Positions 1 through 7,443 of a DNA stretch of 64,000 nt are shown here, in pieces. The first letter of the stretch is position 1. The number at the start of each line of letters is the position of its first letter. The notes beneath the pieces are model-generated. The model was not told the DNA's origin, did no database searches, and saw only the letters and a list, made by a program, of their open reading frames with translations. Source of the stretch: Chryseobacterium sp. 39-10 (GTDB lineage Bacteria; Bacteroidota; Bacteroidia; Flavobacteriales; Weeksellaceae); NCBI GenBank assembly GCA_001898255.1, contig MKTK01000011.1, positions 1 to 64,000 of the forward strand, read 5' to 3'. A program made the translations under genes and the position numbers.

Positions 1-1
1 T

Positions 2-871
2 ACGCAGGCAGAGGTGGGTTTAGATGATCCTGTGAAGTACCGATTCAACGGCTTTGGCTTTGTATTTGGCTTGAATGGAGGAGTCGATTTTGCAGAAACC
101 TGGCGCAGATTCGATTCTGTACAGTTTGCGAAAGACATCAGCCATTTACCTGTCCACAGCTACGATTTGGTCATCAACGACTTCGAACCGGTTACCGCTT
201 GGTCCTGTAAATTAAAAAGAAAAAAATCGGTTGGCATGAGTCACCAGTCTGCTTACCTTTCCAAGAAAACGCCGCAGCTAAATGGCTTTCATTGGGGCAA
301 AACCATTATGAATCATTACGCACCCGCCACCCAGCACGTTGCATTTCATTTTGAAAAGTATGATGAGTACATCCATACCCCCGTCATAAGAAGAGAAATA
401 CGAGATCTTAATCCACAGAATTTAGGCCATTATACTGTTTACTTACCCGCCTACTCCGATGAATATATCTTGGAAAAAGTGAGAAAGATACCTCATTCAA
501 AGTGGCATATTTTTTCTAAGCACTCGTCCCGAAGTTATCAGCAAGATAATGCAGAGGTGTTTACTGTTGATAACAAGGCCTTTCAAGAATCGTTATCGGG
601 TTGTGCCGGGCTGCTTACCGGCGGCGGTTTCGAAGGACCCGCAGAAGCATTATTCTTAGGTAAGAAAGTGCTGGCAGTGCCCATGCACAACCAGTACGAG
701 CAACAGTGCAATGCGCTGGCTCTGGAGCAACTTGGCGTACCCATAATCTGGAAAGAAAGCGAGTTCGAGACCCAACTGAAATCCTGGGTGGCTGAAGATA
801 AAGTCATCCCTGTTCACTTCCCCGATGAAACCGAAGAAATCGTACGCAAAACGATTGAGAATTATCGATAA
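2..871 (+). CDS. Glycosyltransferase family protein (GT-B fold), 5' truncated
   Basis: The frame is open from the window edge, so the true start lies upstream; the GTG at 14 is probably internal. The visible 289 residues resemble the conserved bacteroidetal glycosyltransferase family with a GT-B fold (Pfam Glyco_trans_1_3 type). The best signature is near the C-terminus: GLLTGGGFEGPAEAL followed by VPMHNQYEQQ and NALALEQLGVP, the nucleotide-sugar-binding pattern of UDP-sugar transferases. There is no signal peptide or membrane segment in the visible part, so it is probably cytoplasmic. Donor and acceptor cannot be told from sequence. It is followed by about 100 nt of non-coding DNA and reads alone. 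Confidence 0.75.
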   Translation, partial: TQAEVGLDDPVKYRFNGFGFVFGLNGGVDFAETWRRFDSVQFAKDISHLPVHSYDLVINDFEPVTAWSCKLKRKKSVGMSHQSAYLSKKTPQLNGFHWGKTIMNHYAPATQHVAFHFEKYDEYIHTPVIRREIRDLNPQNLGHYTVYLPAYSDEYILEKVRKIPHSKWHIFSKHSSRSYQQDNAEVFTVDNKAFQESLSGCAGLLTGGGFEGPAEALFLGKKVLAVPMHNQYEQQCNALALEQLGVPIIWKESEFETQLKSWVAEDKVIPVHFPDETEEIVRKTIENYR

Positions 872-969
872 AGATCTATTTAACAAAAAATTATGAAGAA
901 CGTTTTTTAACTAATGGTTTAGTATGGTATCAAAAAGCCAAATAACAAACCCACAAAATAGTTAAGAAA

Positions 970-1380
970 ATGAAAAAATTAGTTTTTAGTGCTGCTCTGG
1001 CCTTATTCGCTACATCTTTTGCAATGGCTCAACAATTAGGACATACCCAAAATGATGCAGCTCAGTTTGAACAAAAAAGAGCCGAAAGGTTGAAAACCAT
1101 GCAGTCAGATTTAGGACTTTCGGATGCGCAAGTGGCAAAGATTAAAGAACTGCAGGAAAAAAGAATGCAAGAGAGAAAAGCGATGGAACCCAAAATGCAG
1201 GCAGAAAGAAAAGAGAAAATGGAACAAATGAAAGCCAAAAGAGAGCAACACGAGGCGGAGATGAAACAAATTCTTACCCCTGAGCAATTCCAGAAATGGC
1301 AGTCGCAAAGAAAAGAGATGATGCTCAAACGAGGCCCTAAAATGGGTGACATGCAGCTCAATAAAACGCAAGTTCATTAA
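970..1380 (+). CDS. Small exported Lys/Glu/Gln-rich LTxxQ protein (Spy/CpxP- or DUF4890-like)
   Basis: 136 residues. Residues 1-20 form a Sec signal peptide ending ...SFAMA before QQ. The rest is one long charged helix rich in K, E, Q, M and R, predicted coiled coil. It carries the pattern LGLSDAQVAKIKEL and, near the end, LTPEQFQKW, matching the LTxxQ motif of Spy/CpxP periplasmic chaperones and the DUF4890 proteins common in Flavobacteriia. A periplasmic chaperone or stress role is inferred from the motif only. It stands as a single gene with its own terminator and converges on the helicase gene. Confidence 0.7.
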   Translation: MKKLVFSAALALFATSFAMAQQLGHTQNDAAQFEQKRAERLKTMQSDLGLSDAQVAKIKELQEKRMQERKAMEPKMQAERKEKMEQMKAKREQHEAEMKQILTPEQFQKWQSQRKEMMLKRGPKMGDMQLNKTQVH

Positions 1381-1407
1381 GCAATTTCATATTTTATTTT
1401 TAGAGAT

Positions 1408-1440
1408 GAGGGCAGAAGTTTTTTCTGCTCTCTTTTTTTT
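1408..1440 (+). terminator. Rho-independent terminator after the LTxxQ gene
   Basis: A 10-bp stem (GAGGGCAGAA with TTCTGCTCTC, one G-T pair) and a 5-nt loop are followed by eight T's. The T tract reaches into the stop region of the converging helicase gene, so the two genes share this boundary. Confidence 0.8.
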
Positions 1441-4400
1441 ATCCATAAATGATGGCGGTTTCCAACACTTTTTTTCCGAGCTTTTCCAGTACAGATTTGT
1501 ATTCATCAATTTGCTGCTGATGTTTTTCTTGTCTTTCACCCGTTTTAAAATCAACAATAATATAGCCATTGCCGGTATCAATTAGGCGGTCGGGTCTATA
1601 AATACGTGTTGCACCGTTCTCCGAAATCATAATATCTTTTTCATTAATCACCTTTTGATGATCAACGAAATATTTTGAGTAATCTTTATTGTTCAGGATC
1701 AGGTAGATTCGTTCTGCGATCTCATTTTTTTCTTCGGTGGTAATGATGCCCTCCAAAAGATAAGATGCCAGCACTTTTTCCACTTCACTGGTTGTGTTTA
1801 TTTGTGCTAAAATTTCATGAGCAAAAATACCTATACGCACTTTTTCTATTCTGTTTTGGTACTGTCGCGATGGTGTTGCAATTTTTATTGCATCCGGATT
1901 TTTCCCTTTTGTATCGCGAAATACTACTGCTAATGTGGCTAATTCTGATGCTTTCTTATGTTTCTGTTTCTTTAGAATATCTTCTGTTACTTCGTATAAG
2001 TCAAATGACGAGATCTCTTCTCCCGATTCGTTCAGGGGAATCCTTGGTTGGAGGAATTCATAAATCTCCAGGTGGTTGCTGGTTTTGTTGGGTTTTTCAA
2101 TGTAGAAAAAAAGCTGTTCTACGGGTCTTGTGGTCGCCACATACTGCAGGCAAAAGCGGTCGATTTTGTTCTCGTAGATGTGGTCTTGATTAAATTTTTC
2201 CATTTCAGGACTGTATTTTTCAAGCTCTTTTGCAAAGGGATCAATGTTAACTGAAGACAAACCTGATTCATCTTCCACCGGCATCCAACTCGAAAATTTA
2301 CTGTCTTTGTTTTCATTTGTCATCGGTAAAAATACCACCGGAAACTCCAGCCCTTTCGCTTTGTGGATCGTCATCATCTGCACGGCATCAATGTTTTCGG
2401 ACTGTTTAATCGTCATAGATTGGGCTTCTTCGTTCCAATATTTCAAAAAATCCTTCAATGTAGAACCCGGATTTTGGGTGTAGCCGTAAACCATTTCCAA
2501 ATAGTTAAAAATAAAGTCGGTTTCCTTTTTAGGCACCGAAAACTCATGCAGAAAATGCTCGATGTAATTGTACAGATTTAACAATGTTAAATCATTTGTT
2601 TTCAAATTAATATGGTATCTCTGAAAGATGAGATTTTCCATATCTTCTTTACTTCCTGCTGCCAGCATTTGCATCATCTCGGCACTAAAATCTTCAATTT
2701 TAATCTTCTCTAGAGTGTTTAGGTAATACATCATGCGGACGGCAAACTGCAGGTTATCTGGGTTTTGCTGCCATCTTAAAAATTCGGTGAGCGCCAAAAG
2801 TGTTGATGATAGATTTAAGGTAAGTCCCGCCTCAGAAATGGTTTTGATGAAAACGAATTCCCCCTTGTATTGTACTTTCAGGTTACCAAGAAGTTGCGAA
2901 TAATTGAAAATATCAACATTTCCTCGGCAAAGAATAGTAACATCTGAAAATTGAAAACCTTGATTGAGCAACGATTGAAGGTCTTCCTTCATTTTCTCGG
3001 CAACTTCTGCGTAAAATACCTGTTTTTTACCGTTTTCAACGAGATTGATGCGCACTCTTCCGGCAAAATGTGAACGTGGAATCTGATGCGAGTTTCCGAA
3101 AATCTCACGGTGCTCATCATTGGTTTTTTGAGCCATAAATGCGTAAAGATCATTGTTGAAATTAACAATGTTAACCGCACTTCGCCAGTTGTTTTCCAAG
3201 TTTTCTACTTGCGCAAACGGTGGTGTTTTTTCTTTTTTATTGATCACGTCGAGCATAAGTTGTGCATCTCCGCCACGAAAACGGTAAATGCTCTGCTTGG
3301 GATCACCCACCAAGGTGAAAGTCATGTTTTCTTGCGATAAAGCATGGTCTTTTAGAGGAGAAAAATTTTGCCATTGGATGAATGAAGTATCCTGAAATTC
3401 ATCAAAAAAGTAATGTGAAAATTTAGTTCCTATTTTTTCGTAAATGAATGCAGACGGCTCTTCGCGTAGATTTTCATGGATCAAAACATTAAATTTGGAC
3501 AACAGCACCACATCATTTTCATCTTCAATGGTGGCAAGTTTATCCTGAATCTCTTTGTTGACTTTCAAGGGGAGAATGGCTCTCAAAACCTTCTCGTTTT
3601 TTTTCTGAAGAATGTAATTGTCAATAATTTTTTGACGGCTAGCAATGAGTTGCTCGATAATGTCCAAAATTTCTGGCTGCCTTTTTTTTGATTTTGAAGA
3701 GGCGCCTTTTCGGTATTTTTCTTGAACCGCATCTTCATCTGTGGGAAAAGGAAATTTTCCCTTCTGGTGATAATGTGCGAGCACATTTTCGAAAAACTTT
3801 GCTATAGTGCCGCCGCTTGCAGTTGCAAAATCATCGGCTCTCAAGTCTTTTTCGTTTAGTAAAATAAGGGTTTGTTCAGCTATTTTTTTGGAATCATCTT
3901 TTAAATTCTCTATGCTGCTGCGTAAATTTTGACGTGCACTTTCGTACGATGCCCAATCGAAATCTCGGTTTTCATCAAGCTGAAAGTAATGTTTATCCTG
4001 CACATATTCCTTTGCAGAAGTGTACAGCGTTTTGCTAAGATTGATGCGTTCTTCGTTCTCCAAACTGTAGTTCACGTAATCCATAAAAGCATCAGAGATA
4101 CTGCTTTCTGTACCAATTTCGTCCAGCATCTTATCTACGGCTTCAATGAGGAAAGGTTCGGGTTTTATCTCCAGATTAAAATTTTGTGATAGCCCTAGCT
4201 CATGAGAAAAGCTGCGCACCAACCGAGAATTGAACTTGTCTATCGTACCAATGTTGAGGGTAGAGTAGTGGTGCAGGATGTAATCGAGCGTTTTCTTGGA
4301 TCGAAGATGCAGGTCATCAATCGTGACCACAATGCCCTCCTGTTTTAGTTTTTCCTGAATTCCCTGCAAATCCTTGTTGGTTGCGTAATCATCCTTAATG

Positions 4401-4594
4401 AAATTTTTCAACCATTCGATGATTCGATGCTTCATTTCATTGGCCGCCTTGTTGGTAAAGGTTAACGCAAGAACTTGCCTGATTTTCTCGTGCTGATCAG
4501 GATATTTGAGGCAAATCGCCAGAAGCTTTTGTACCAGCGAATAAGTTTTTCCGGATCCTGCAGAAGCATTGATAACGGTGTAATTGTTTTGCAT
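1439..4594 (-). CDS. UvrD/AddA-like helicase-nuclease (RecB family, double-strand break processing)
   Basis: A superfamily 1A helicase of about 1051 residues fused to a RecB-type nuclease. It has Walker A ASAGSGKT at the N-terminus, Walker B DEFQDT, motif III VGDPKQSIYRFRGGD, motif V TIHKAKGLEFPVVFLP and an arginine-finger segment VATTRP. The C-terminal nuclease motifs are RPDRLID, VDFKTGE and QIDEY. These are the parts of AddA/RecB enzymes that resect DNA ends for recombination. I place the start at the ATG giving MQNNYTVINAS, because family members begin a few residues before Walker A; the longer frame back to 4669 adds an unlikely 25-residue Phe-rich stretch. An AddB partner is not adjacent. 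The gene diverges from rpsU. Confidence 0.85.
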   Translation of the reverse strand: MQNNYTVINASAGSGKTYSLVQKLLAICLKYPDQHEKIRQVLALTFTNKAANEMKHRIIEWLKNFIKDDYATNKDLQGIQEKLKQEGIVVTIDDLHLRSKKTLDYILHHYSTLNIGTIDKFNSRLVRSFSHELGLSQNFNLEIKPEPFLIEAVDKMLDEIGTESSISDAFMDYVNYSLENEERINLSKTLYTSAKEYVQDKHYFQLDENRDFDWASYESARQNLRSSIENLKDDSKKIAEQTLILLNEKDLRADDFATASGGTIAKFFENVLAHYHQKGKFPFPTDEDAVQEKYRKGASSKSKKRQPEILDIIEQLIASRQKIIDNYILQKKNEKVLRAILPLKVNKEIQDKLATIEDENDVVLLSKFNVLIHENLREEPSAFIYEKIGTKFSHYFFDEFQDTSFIQWQNFSPLKDHALSQENMTFTLVGDPKQSIYRFRGGDAQLMLDVINKKEKTPPFAQVENLENNWRSAVNIVNFNNDLYAFMAQKTNDEHREIFGNSHQIPRSHFAGRVRINLVENGKKQVFYAEVAEKMKEDLQSLLNQGFQFSDVTILCRGNVDIFNYSQLLGNLKVQYKGEFVFIKTISEAGLTLNLSSTLLALTEFLRWQQNPDNLQFAVRMMYYLNTLEKIKIEDFSAEMMQMLAAGSKEDMENLIFQRYHINLKTNDLTLLNLYNYIEHFLHEFSVPKKETDFIFNYLEMVYGYTQNPGSTLKDFLKYWNEEAQSMTIKQSENIDAVQMMTIHKAKGLEFPVVFLPMTNENKDSKFSSWMPVEDESGLSSVNIDPFAKELEKYSPEMEKFNQDHIYENKIDRFCLQYVATTRPVEQLFFYIEKPNKTSNHLEIYEFLQPRIPLNESGEEISSFDLYEVTEDILKKQKHKKASELATLAVVFRDTKGKNPDAIKIATPSRQYQNRIEKVRIGIFAHEILAQINTTSEVEKVLASYLLEGIITTEEKNEIAERIYLILNNKDYSKYFVDHQKVINEKDIMISENGATRIYRPDRLIDTGNGYIIVDFKTGERQEKHQQQIDEYKSVLEKLGKKVLETAIIYG

Positions 4595-4630
4595 CGAATG
4601 AAGATAATTAACTTTTAAAAATAAAAAAAA

Positions 4631-4661
4631 TTTGTCAATCTGAAAAAAAATATTACTTTTG
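4631..4661 (+). promoter_or_regulatory. Promoter of rpsU (Bacteroidetes sigma-A type)
   Basis: TTTG at 4631-4634 and TACTTTTG at 4654-4661 are separated by 19 nt, matching the TTTG-N19-TAnnTTTG consensus. The second box ends 23 nt before the rpsU ATG. Confidence 0.75.
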
Positions 4662-4684
4662 CAGTCCAAAATGAGATGTAAAAT

Positions 4685-4882
4685 ATGTTAATTATTCCAG
4701 TAAAAGATGGCGAAGCTATCGACAGAGCATTAAAAAAATACAAAAGAAAATTCGACAAAACAGGAGTTGTAAGAGCTTTAAGAAGCAGACAGCAGTTCAT
4801 CAAACCGTCGGTTACTAAAAGACAGGCGAACTTGAAAGCAGCTCACAAACAGAGAAATCTGAGCAAAGAGGAGCAGGCATAA
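4685..4882 (+). CDS. rpsU: 30S ribosomal protein bS21
   Basis: 65 residues, full length for bS21. It begins MLIIPVKDGEAIDRALKKYKR and is strongly basic, with the family's FDKTGVVRALRSRQQF core. It helps the 30S subunit at initiation. In Flavobacteriia it commonly precedes the recombinase/hpf/tRNA/tuf block, as here. It has its own promoter and terminator, so it is probably a monocistronic, highly expressed unit. Confidence 0.95.
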   Translation: MLIIPVKDGEAIDRALKKYKRKFDKTGVVRALRSRQQFIKPSVTKRQANLKAAHKQRNLSKEEQA

Positions 4883-4908
4883 GCCGAAATTTTCTTCAAG
4901 AAATATTA

Positions 4909-4949
4909 AAATCACTTTTCGAATAGTTATATTTGAAGAGTGATTTTTT
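4909..4949 (+). terminator. Terminator after rpsU, with a -7 box inside the loop
   Basis: AAATCACT (4909-4916) pairs with AGTGATTT (4939-4946), extended by TTTTC/GAAGA, and is followed by T's. The loop contains TATATTTG (4928-4935), a good -7 element for the recombinase gene downstream. Confidence 0.7.
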
Positions 4950-4957
4950 ATTTAGTA

Positions 4958-5839
4958 ATGGTACAACGTTTTTTAGAATATATTGAGGTGGAAAGGCGGT
5001 ACTCGCCCAATACACTGATCAGCTATGAGAAGGATTTGAGCGATTTTTCTGAATTCCTTTTAAAAACGGAAGCGCATCAGGATTTTACCCAAATTGAGAA
5101 GAAGGTGATTCGCAATTTTATGGCAGCACTTTCCGAGAAGGGAGTTTCGCGAAGATCCATCAATCGAAAGCTTTCGTCGCTGAGAAGTTTTTACCGTTTT
5201 TTGTTGAAGGTAGGTGAGGTGAAGGTTTCGCCGGTTGAGAGCGTGCAGTCGCTGAAATTTTATCCTGAGAAGCAAATCCCGTTTTCAGAAGATGAAATGT
5301 CAGTGGTTTTGTCTGGTGAATCGGAGGTTTACAACGGCTCTCTTTTGAAAGAACTTATTATCGAAACGCTATACCAAACCGGTATGCGTAGAACGGAACT
5401 TATCCATCTTTTGTTAGAGAATGTTGATTTTGACCGGGCAGAGATTAAAGTGATTGGAAAGGGAAATAAGCAGCGAATTATTCCTGTTGCAGCATCCTTG
5501 CTTGATCGTTTTCGCGAATACCTCAAAGAGCGAAAACCGCTGCCAGAAAGCAATGTCTTCTTTTTTGTCAATGAAAATGGTAAAAAATTGTATGATAAAT
5601 TTGTGTATTCTGTTGTTAATTCCTACCTTGGTCTTGTTACTTCAAAACAGAAAAAAAGCCCTCATATTTTAAGACATAGTTTTGCGACGCATGTCTTGGG
5701 AAATGGGGCTGAAATTTCTAAAGTGAAGAAGTTGATGGGGCATCAGTCGCTTGCATCAACGCAGGTTTACACGGATGCCAACATCGAGCAATTGAAAAAA
5801 GTGTTTAACAATGCTCATCCGAGAGCAAAAAAAATGTAG
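4958..5839 (+). CDS. xerC: XerC-type tyrosine recombinase (chromosome dimer resolution)
   Basis: 293 residues with an N-terminal SAM-like DNA-binding domain and a C-terminal catalytic domain. The active-site set is visible: Arg in TGMRRTEL, Lys in GKGNKQR, HxxR in HILRHSF, His in LMGHQS and the nucleophile Tyr in TQVYT. Length and lack of extra domains fit the Xer housekeeping group, which resolves chromosome dimers at dif with a second Xer protein, rather than a phage integrase. I chose the ATG at 4958; the GTG at 4940 lies at or before the likely transcription start, set by the -7 box at 4928-4935. hpf follows 3 nt after the stop. Confidence 0.88.
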   Translation: MVQRFLEYIEVERRYSPNTLISYEKDLSDFSEFLLKTEAHQDFTQIEKKVIRNFMAALSEKGVSRRSINRKLSSLRSFYRFLLKVGEVKVSPVESVQSLKFYPEKQIPFSEDEMSVVLSGESEVYNGSLLKELIIETLYQTGMRRTELIHLLLENVDFDRAEIKVIGKGNKQRIIPVAASLLDRFREYLKERKPLPESNVFFFVNENGKKLYDKFVYSVVNSYLGLVTSKQKKSPHILRHSFATHVLGNGAEISKVKKLMGHQSLASTQVYTDANIEQLKKVFNNAHPRAKKM

Positions 5840-5842
5840 TCT

Positions 5843-6133
5843 ATGAAAATTAAAGTACAGTCAATGGGATTGACGCCTCATGCACCGCTTGAAGAATATT
5901 TAGAAAAAAAATTAAGCAAGCTCGAAACATTTTATGATAAGATCCATGGTTGCCAAGTTTATCTGAAGGTGGAAAATACCGCAGATAAAGAAAATAAAAC
6001 TGCAGAGATCAAGTTGGAAGTTCCAGGCGATGATATTGTTGTGAAAAAGACGACGGCTTCTTTTGAAGAAAGTGTTGACCTATGTGTGGAAACTGCTAAA
6101 AAGCTGCTAATCAAGAAAAAAGAAATGGCATAA
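5843..6133 (+). CDS. hpf: Ribosome hibernation promoting factor, short type (HPF/YfiA)
   Basis: 96 residues: MKIKVQSMGLTPHAPLEEYL start, then the beta-alpha-beta-beta-beta-alpha fold of HPF/RaiA with the basic stretch AKKLLIKKKE at the end. It binds the decoding region of the 30S subunit in resting cells. The length matches the short form, without the long C-terminal dimerisation domain. It is translationally linked to xerC (3-nt gap) and ends just before the tRNA promoter. Confidence 0.9.
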   Translation: MKIKVQSMGLTPHAPLEEYLEKKLSKLETFYDKIHGCQVYLKVENTADKENKTAEIKLEVPGDDIVVKKTTASFEESVDLCVETAKKLLIKKKEMA

Positions 6134-6162
6134 GGTAAATTGCTAAAAATAATTCAAAATAA

Positions 6163-6195
6163 TTTGTGGATTTCAAAAAAACTCCCTTATATTTG
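6163..6195 (+). promoter_or_regulatory. Promoter of the tRNA-Thr/Tyr cluster
   Basis: TTTG at 6163-6166 and TATATTTG at 6188-6195 are 21 nt apart. The first mature tRNA begins 41 nt after the second box. Confidence 0.7.
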
Positions 6196-6236
6196 CACTC
6201 GCAAAAAGAGATAAGAAGTTCTTTTGAAATCTATTT

Positions 6237-6310
6237 GCCTCCTTAGCTCAGTTGGCCAGAGCACGTGATTTGTAATCTCGGGGTCGTGGGTTCGAATCCC
6301 TCAGGAGGCT
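6237..6310 (+). tRNA. tRNA-Thr (anticodon TGT)
   Basis: Acceptor GCCTCCT (6237-6243) pairs with AGGAGGC (6303-6309), discriminator T. The D arm TAGCTCAGTTGG, anticodon loop TTTGTAA and T arm GGTTCGAATCC are intact. CCA is not encoded. First of the Thr-Tyr-Gly-Thr set that also precedes tufB in E. coli. Confidence 0.95.
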
Positions 6311-6328
6311 CGTTTTTTTTGTAAAATT

Positions 6329-6411
6329 GGGGAGATTCCAGAGTGGCCAAATGGATCAGACTGTAACTCTGCTGTCTTACGACTTCGCAGGTTCGAATCC
6401 TGCTCTCCCCA
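6329..6411 (+). tRNA. tRNA-Tyr (anticodon GTA)
   Basis: Acceptor GGGGAGA (6329-6335) pairs with TCTCCCC (6404-6410), discriminator A. Anticodon GTA lies in CTGTAAC. The long variable arm (TGCTGTCTTACGACTTCGCA) is the class II hallmark of bacterial tRNA-Tyr. 83 nt. Confidence 0.95.
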
Positions 6412-6428
6412 CATTTTTTATAAAAGTA

Positions 6429-6460
6429 TTTGCAAGTGGAAAAAAATATTTTTAAATTTG
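6429..6460 (+). promoter_or_regulatory. Internal promoter before tRNA-Gly
   Basis: TTTG at 6429-6432 and TAAATTTG at 6453-6460 are 20 nt apart, 35 nt before tRNA-Gly. It suggests the Gly/Thr half of the cluster can be transcribed separately from the Thr/Tyr half. Confidence 0.6.
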
Positions 6461-6495
6461 CAAACCGTTTACCAACCGATTTTGGAAACAAAAAT

Positions 6496-6568
6496 GCGGA
6501 AGTAGCTCAGTTGGTAGAGCGTCAGCCTTCCAAGCTGAATGTCGCGAGTTCGACCCTCGTCTTCCGCT
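6496..6568 (+). tRNA. tRNA-Gly (anticodon TCC)
   Basis: Acceptor GCGGAAG (6496-6502) pairs with CTTCCGC (6561-6567), discriminator T. Anticodon loop CTTCCAA sits between TCAGC and GCTGA. 73 nt, all arms intact. Confidence 0.95.
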
Positions 6569-6573
6569 CAAAG

Positions 6574-6610
6574 AAATCACAACCAAGAAAACGGCTTGTG
6601 ATTTTTTTTT
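6574..6610 (+). terminator. Terminator-like hairpin between tRNA-Gly and tRNA-Thr(GGT)
   Basis: AAATCACAA (6574-6582) pairs with TTGTGATTT (6596-6604), followed by a T10 run. No clear promoter lies between it and the next tRNA, so it must be leaky or act in processing. Confidence 0.65.
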
Positions 6611-6618
6611 AAAATTTC

Positions 6619-6690
6619 GCCGACTTAGCTCAGGGGTAGAGCGTTTCCTTGGTAAGGAAGAGGTCGTGAGTTCAAATCTCATAGTTGGCT
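6619..6690 (+). tRNA. tRNA-Thr (anticodon GGT)
   Basis: Acceptor GCCGACT (6619-6625) pairs with AGTTGGC (6683-6689), allowing one G-T pair, discriminator T. Anticodon loop TTGGTAA. 72 nt. Second Thr isoacceptor of the cluster; in the conserved order tuf would come next, but an efflux locus intervenes here. Confidence 0.94.
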
Positions 6691-6698
6691 CTTTATTT

Positions 6699-6726
6699 AA
6701 TCTCTCAAGTTTTTGAGAGATTTTTT
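6699..6726 (+). terminator. Terminator of the tRNA cluster
   Basis: A perfect 10-bp stem, AATCTCTCAA with TTGAGAGATT, a 4-nt loop and six T's. It separates the tRNA cluster from the two-component system. Confidence 0.85.
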
Positions 6727-6759
6727 ATTTTACCTAATTTAGCATAAATTCTTCCCTGC

Positions 6760-7443
6760 ATGCATATTCTTATTCTTGAAGACGATCTCGTTCTGGCTGC
6801 TGAACTTAAAAAGTTTTTGGAACTGGAGGATTATCGAGTTTCTGCGGTGCACGACGGCGTGTCTTTCTTGGAAGAGATTCAACAAAGTAATTTCGATTTT
6901 TATCTTCTCGACATCAATGTACCCAAAATAAACGGGCTGGATGTGTGCAAAATAATCCGTGAAAAAGACACGGAAACGCCCATTATCATTATTTCAGCAT
7001 ACGGAGAACTTTCCGATAAGCGAAAGGCATTTGAGAATTTGGCAGATGATTATTTGGTGAAACCTTTTCAGTTTGAGGAGTTGCAAATGAGACTTTCTGC
7101 CCTGCAACGTAGGAAATTGGGAGCAGAACTTGGTGAAAGTAGTAGAATCACCATCCATGATCTTGAAATCCTCAAAAACGAACAGAAAGTGTTTCGGGCA
7201 GGCAAAGAAATCAACCTTACCGTGAAAGAATATTTTTTGCTCCTCCTGTTGGCGGAATCACCGGGTAGAATTTTTTCTAAACAACAGATCAGCGAAAAAG
7301 TGTGGGATATTCATTTCTCCACCAACACCAATACGATTGAGGTGTACATTAATTTTTTAAGAAAGAAGATTGATAGGGATTTTGATACCAAACTTATCCA
7401 CACCAGAACCGGTTTTGGCTATTACCTTAAAGTTGAAGAATGA
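6760..7443 (+). CDS. OmpR/PhoB-family response regulator of the metal efflux locus
   Basis: 227 residues. The receiver domain has acidic residues EDD near the N-terminus, phospho-acceptor Asp51 in LLDINVP and Lys101 in VKPFQF. The C-terminal winged helix (about 130-227) ends in RTGFGYYLKVEE, typical of OmpR-type DNA binding. It overlaps the sensor kinase by 4 nt (ATGA), so the two are translationally coupled. Its position directly upstream of an RND efflux operon suggests it works like CzcR/CusR. The four direct repeats at 8811-8852 are its likely target. The metal sensed is not known from sequence. Confidence 0.9.
   Translation: MHILILEDDLVLAAELKKFLELEDYRVSAVHDGVSFLEEIQQSNFDFYLLDINVPKINGLDVCKIIREKDTETPIIIISAYGELSDKRKAFENLADDYLVKPFQFEELQMRLSALQRRKLGAELGESSRITIHDLEILKNEQKVFRAGKEINLTVKEYFLLLLLAESPGRIFSKQQISEKVWDIHFSTNTNTIEVYINFLRKKIDRDFDTKLIHTRTGFGYYLKVEE

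Noticed and set aside
4958..5839. Recombinase as the integrase of an island
   Set aside because: Length, domain layout and position before hpf fit the Xer chromosome-dimer resolution enzymes.
6237..6690. tRNA array as a mobile-element or phage tRNA cluster
   Set aside because: The Thr-Tyr-Gly-Thr set is the ancient pre-tuf cluster; no integrase of phage type or attachment repeat is nearby, and the XerC-like gene is of housekeeping type.
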